Shown: piece by piece, positions 5,473 through 7,179 of the stretch
How positions within the stretch are numbered: position 1 is the first letter of the stretch
Layout: the number at the start of each line of letters is the position of its first letter
Assembly (NCBI GenBank): GCA_021775715.1
Contig: JAJFHI010000032.1
Span: 1 to 7,179 of the forward strand
Length of the DNA stretch: 7,179 nucleotides
Direction of reading: 5' to 3'
Source: Hyphomicrobiaceae bacterium
Lineage (GTDB): Bacteria; Pseudomonadota; Alphaproteobacteria; Rhizobiales; Hyphomicrobiaceae
Translations under genes and position numbers: made by a program
The notes under the pieces: model-generated
Database searches by the model: none
What the model was told of the DNA's origin: nothing
Seen by the model: only the letters and a program-made list of their open reading frames with translations

Positions 5473-5883
5473 ATGTTTGTCGAACGCTTAAACGCACAGA
5501 TGCTAGCGGTGCTTACTCTGGCACTTCTACTCGCTCTTCCAACAACAAACTCCGCACATGCCGCGGATCCAGAGTCAGTTGTATCAAGCTACATATATTC
5601 TCAAGTCCATCGTCTGAAATTGACGACAGAACAAAAGCCGAAATTCATGCGGCTGTTGTCATCGACATCCGCAAAGCGGCGCAAAATTTTTCGCACGCTT
5701 GATATCAAAATCGGCAAGCCAGCTGGCTACGCTAATCTTATAAAATTGCGCTCTCGTATTCTGAGTATCGCGCCGGGCGCACGCCAACGCGCAGCCGCTA
5801 TTCTCACATCCAAGCAACTGTCCATTTACGATGCCATCCGCGCGCAAGTTGGTCGTCTCCTGCAAAACAAACTCAGAGCCTGA
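5473..5883 (+). CDS. Exported Spy/CpxP-like protein with two LTxxQ motifs
   Basis: The product is a 136-residue secreted or periplasmic protein. The signal peptide has the hydrophobic core MLAVLTLALLLALP (10-23) and probable cleavage after AHA (30). The mature part is basic and helical with two LTxxQ motifs, LTTEQ (50-54) and LTSKQ (111-115). Such motif pairs occur in the Spy/CpxP-like family of periplasmic stress chaperones and sensors. Similarity beyond these motifs is weak, so the chaperone role is inference. GGGGA lies 9 bases before the ATG. The gene follows a probable terminator at 5346-5373, so it either has its own promoter or depends on read-through. Confidence 0.7.
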   Translation: MFVERLNAQMLAVLTLALLLALPTTNSAHAADPESVVSSYIYSQVHRLKLTTEQKPKFMRLLSSTSAKRRKIFRTLDIKIGKPAGYANLIKLRSRILSIAPGARQRAAAILTSKQLSIYDAIRAQVGRLLQNKLRA

Positions 5884-6230
5884 TCTGCCGGGCAATCGCC
5901 GATGAGCGAGGCGGTGCTGATCCTTCGATCCCAAAGCAGAACAGAGCCTGCGTTTAGGTTGTACCGCCTGATGCGGATGGCAACGCCAGGCGTTTTGTTG
6001 CGATCTGATGTAATGTGGTGTGCGATATTCAGATTTCTTTAGGAGCCATACCGTTTAATGTTGGTTCTATTCGGCCTTTGCTGAGCAAAAGCATGGCCGG
6101 AACAACACGCAAGTCAGGGAATTGCCTCAAACTTGCGTGAAAAGCGGGTCGCCGCATTGTCCAAGTGCTCAAAAGGCGCCATGATTAACGGACACGAGCA
6201 CAGTGGCGCCTAAACGATGGGAATTTGCGG
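5884..6230. other. Hairpin-rich intergenic stretch before the HExxH gene
   Basis: No credible gene is seen in about 350 bases. In the second half, inverted repeats follow one another. CGGCC (6072-6076) pairs with GGCCG (6095-6099) around TTTGC-TGA-GCAAA. CACGCAAGT (6106-6114) pairs perfectly with ACTTGCGTG (6131-6139) across 16 bases. GGCGCCA (6175-6181) pairs perfectly with TGGCGCC (6204-6210). The last one ends about 20 bases before the start codon of the next gene. A TTTAGGAG at 6039-6046 precedes an 8-codon ORF at 6058 but is poorly spaced. The stretch could be a structured 5' leader or a small RNA gene. Confidence 0.45.
5980..6001 (+). terminator. Weak terminator-like hairpin after the LTxxQ gene
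   Basis: AACGC-CAG-GCGTT (5982-5994) is followed by TTGTTG. An alternative outer pairing GCAAC/GTTGC (5980-5984 with 5997-6001) competes with it. The U-run is short and interrupted. Confidence 0.25.
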
Positions 6231-6755
6231 ATGAACCGGTCGGTCTGGGCAGCTCTGATATTTGCCACATTCGCGATTCCGGGCACGCTAACAGCATCGC
6301 GATCCGCGTTTGCGCAGAACCCACCAACACCTGAAGAATATACCGCACAGGTCGGTGGCACGTCGCGCATTGTTGCACCTGGGCGATTCAAACTGGATGG
6401 CCGCCGCCAGATCTGCGGGCGCAGACCAACCGTGATCGACAACCAACTGGACGATTATGGCGCCGCCTATCCGGGCTTCCTAATCATGAACCAGCGGCTG
6501 TTGAAGCGCGTCAGCACGCCGGTCAAACAGTGGATTTATGCGCACGAATGTGGCCACCAATTCCGCGGACCAGATGAAGAAACTGCCGATTGCTTCGCCG
6601 TGCAACGAGGCCGCCGTCAGGGCTGGTTAAGTAAAGCCGGCCTGGAAGAGGTCTGCCAATTTATTGCGCCAGCCAAAGGCGACAGTATGCACCTGTCAGG
6701 TTCGTTCCGCTGCGAATACATGCGCCGCTGCTATGCCGATCCCAGGGTGAGATAA
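6231..6755 (+). CDS. Exported HExxH zincin-like metalloprotease candidate
   Basis: The 174-residue protein has a signal peptide with the core WAALIFATFAIPGTL (6-20) and probable cleavage after AFA (28). The motif HECGH (105-109) fits a zinc-binding HExxH, and EETAD (116-120) nearby could supply the third ligand. The following CFAVQRGRRQGWL also appears in small metallopeptidase-like proteins where the protein continues ADxxAxxxG. Six cysteines (C61, C107, C121, C142, C161, C167) suggest disulfides in the periplasm, although C107 lies inside the zinc motif. No peptidase activity can be proven from sequence. I chose ATG 6231, which has GGGA about 8 bases upstream; a TTG at 6225 adds two residues. 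The next gene follows without a clear terminator. Confidence 0.75.
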   Translation: MNRSVWAALIFATFAIPGTLTASRSAFAQNPPTPEEYTAQVGGTSRIVAPGRFKLDGRRQICGRRPTVIDNQLDDYGAAYPGFLIMNQRLLKRVSTPVKQWIYAHECGHQFRGPDEETADCFAVQRGRRQGWLSKAGLEEVCQFIAPAKGDSMHLSGSFRCEYMRRCYADPRVR

Positions 6756-6802
6756 CCCTCCTTTGTCCCCGACCCCTCAAGCCTCACATAAAATTTGCCC
6801 GA

Positions 6803-7179
6803 ATGCTTTCTTTTCGGAAACCTCGGGCCATGCGCATCGGCGAATACACCAAAACAGTCCTCGGTTTGGCCGAAACCGTCTATCGCTGGCTCAATGCGCT
6901 GACGGATCTCGATATGAATCGCCGTTTACGGATCGCCACCTACGCTGAAACCGTCGCTGACACCCTCGAACGGACCGCGACCGCGCTCGATCATTATTCC
7001 TCCGAACCTGAAAATCGGGCAGCCCGCCGCACCGCGATGCGTGAAGCAGCAAGAATCCGCGGATATATCGAGACAATCGTCGAGGTTTTGCGTCCACACC
7101 TTGACGGACGGAAGGTGGCTGGCGTTAAAAGGCGGCTGGATCAACTCGATGCCGACAAATCACTCCTGGACCCGGACGC
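6803..7179 (+). CDS. Hypothetical helical protein, partial (runs off right edge)
   Basis: The frame is open to the window end, giving at least 125 codons. I do not recognise it. The reading starts MLSFRKPRAMRIGEYTK and continues with amphipathic helices rich in A, E, R and L: TVLGLAETVYRWLNALTDLD, TYAETVADTLERTATALDHY, RTAMREAARIRGYIETIVEVL. No signal peptide is seen, so it is probably cytoplasmic and all-alpha. Two starts are possible: ATG 6803, or ATG 6830 with weak upstream purines. An inverted repeat GCCCGA/TCGGGC (6797-6802 with 6823-6828) spans the region between them and could affect initiation. It lies about 50-75 bases after the HExxH gene on the same strand, so an operon is possible. 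Confidence 0.7.
   Translation, partial: MLSFRKPRAMRIGEYTKTVLGLAETVYRWLNALTDLDMNRRLRIATYAETVADTLERTATALDHYSSEPENRAARRTAMREAARIRGYIETIVEVLRPHLDGRKVAGVKRRLDQLDADKSLLDPD

Noticed and set aside
6181..6213. 10-codon ORF (MINGHEHSGA) before the HExxH gene
   Set aside because: Its only Shine-Dalgarno-like sequence is a weak AAAAGG, and its position is fully explained by the GGCGCCA/TGGCGCC inverted repeat. There is no independent support for translation.

Overview
The window looks like chromosomal DNA from an alphaproteobacterium, probably of the Hyphomicrobiales. The reasons are the moderately high GC, the style of the GcvT and GcvH proteins, and a tandem glycine riboswitch in front of gcvT. This placement is inference from sequence style; no database search was possible. 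No insertion sequence, integrase, tRNA, rRNA or CRISPR array is visible.

Left part (1-1660, minus strand): the start of a glycine cleavage operon. A sigma70-like promoter (about 1631-1659) leads straight into a two-aptamer glycine riboswitch (1452-1620). A leader of about 100 bases with competing hairpins follows, then gcvT (GTG start) and gcvH, which runs off the left edge. Glycine sensed by the RNA would set expression of the enzymes that break glycine down.

Middle-left (1660-3278): a plus-strand VOC (glyoxalase/bleomycin-resistance fold) protein sits behind a perfect 8-bp inverted repeat that looks like an operator. Convergent to it is a small exported DUF3617-like protein. About 490 gene-poor bases follow, with one doubtful minus-strand ORF.

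Middle-right (3279-5373): a small protein with a probable winged-helix fold and a 376-residue PcfJ-like protein. The PcfJ-like gene lies between two similar RNA-like modules. Each module has a strong Shine-Dalgarno, a tiny ORF (16 and 23 codons) and a chain of inverted repeats that cannot all pair at once. The second module ends in a probable intrinsic terminator. These modules are the least explained part of the window.

Right part (5473-7179): two exported small proteins, one with two LTxxQ motifs (Spy/CpxP-like) and one Cys-rich with an HExxH zincin motif. Between them lies a hairpin-rich stretch of about 350 bases. A helical protein of unknown function runs off the right edge.
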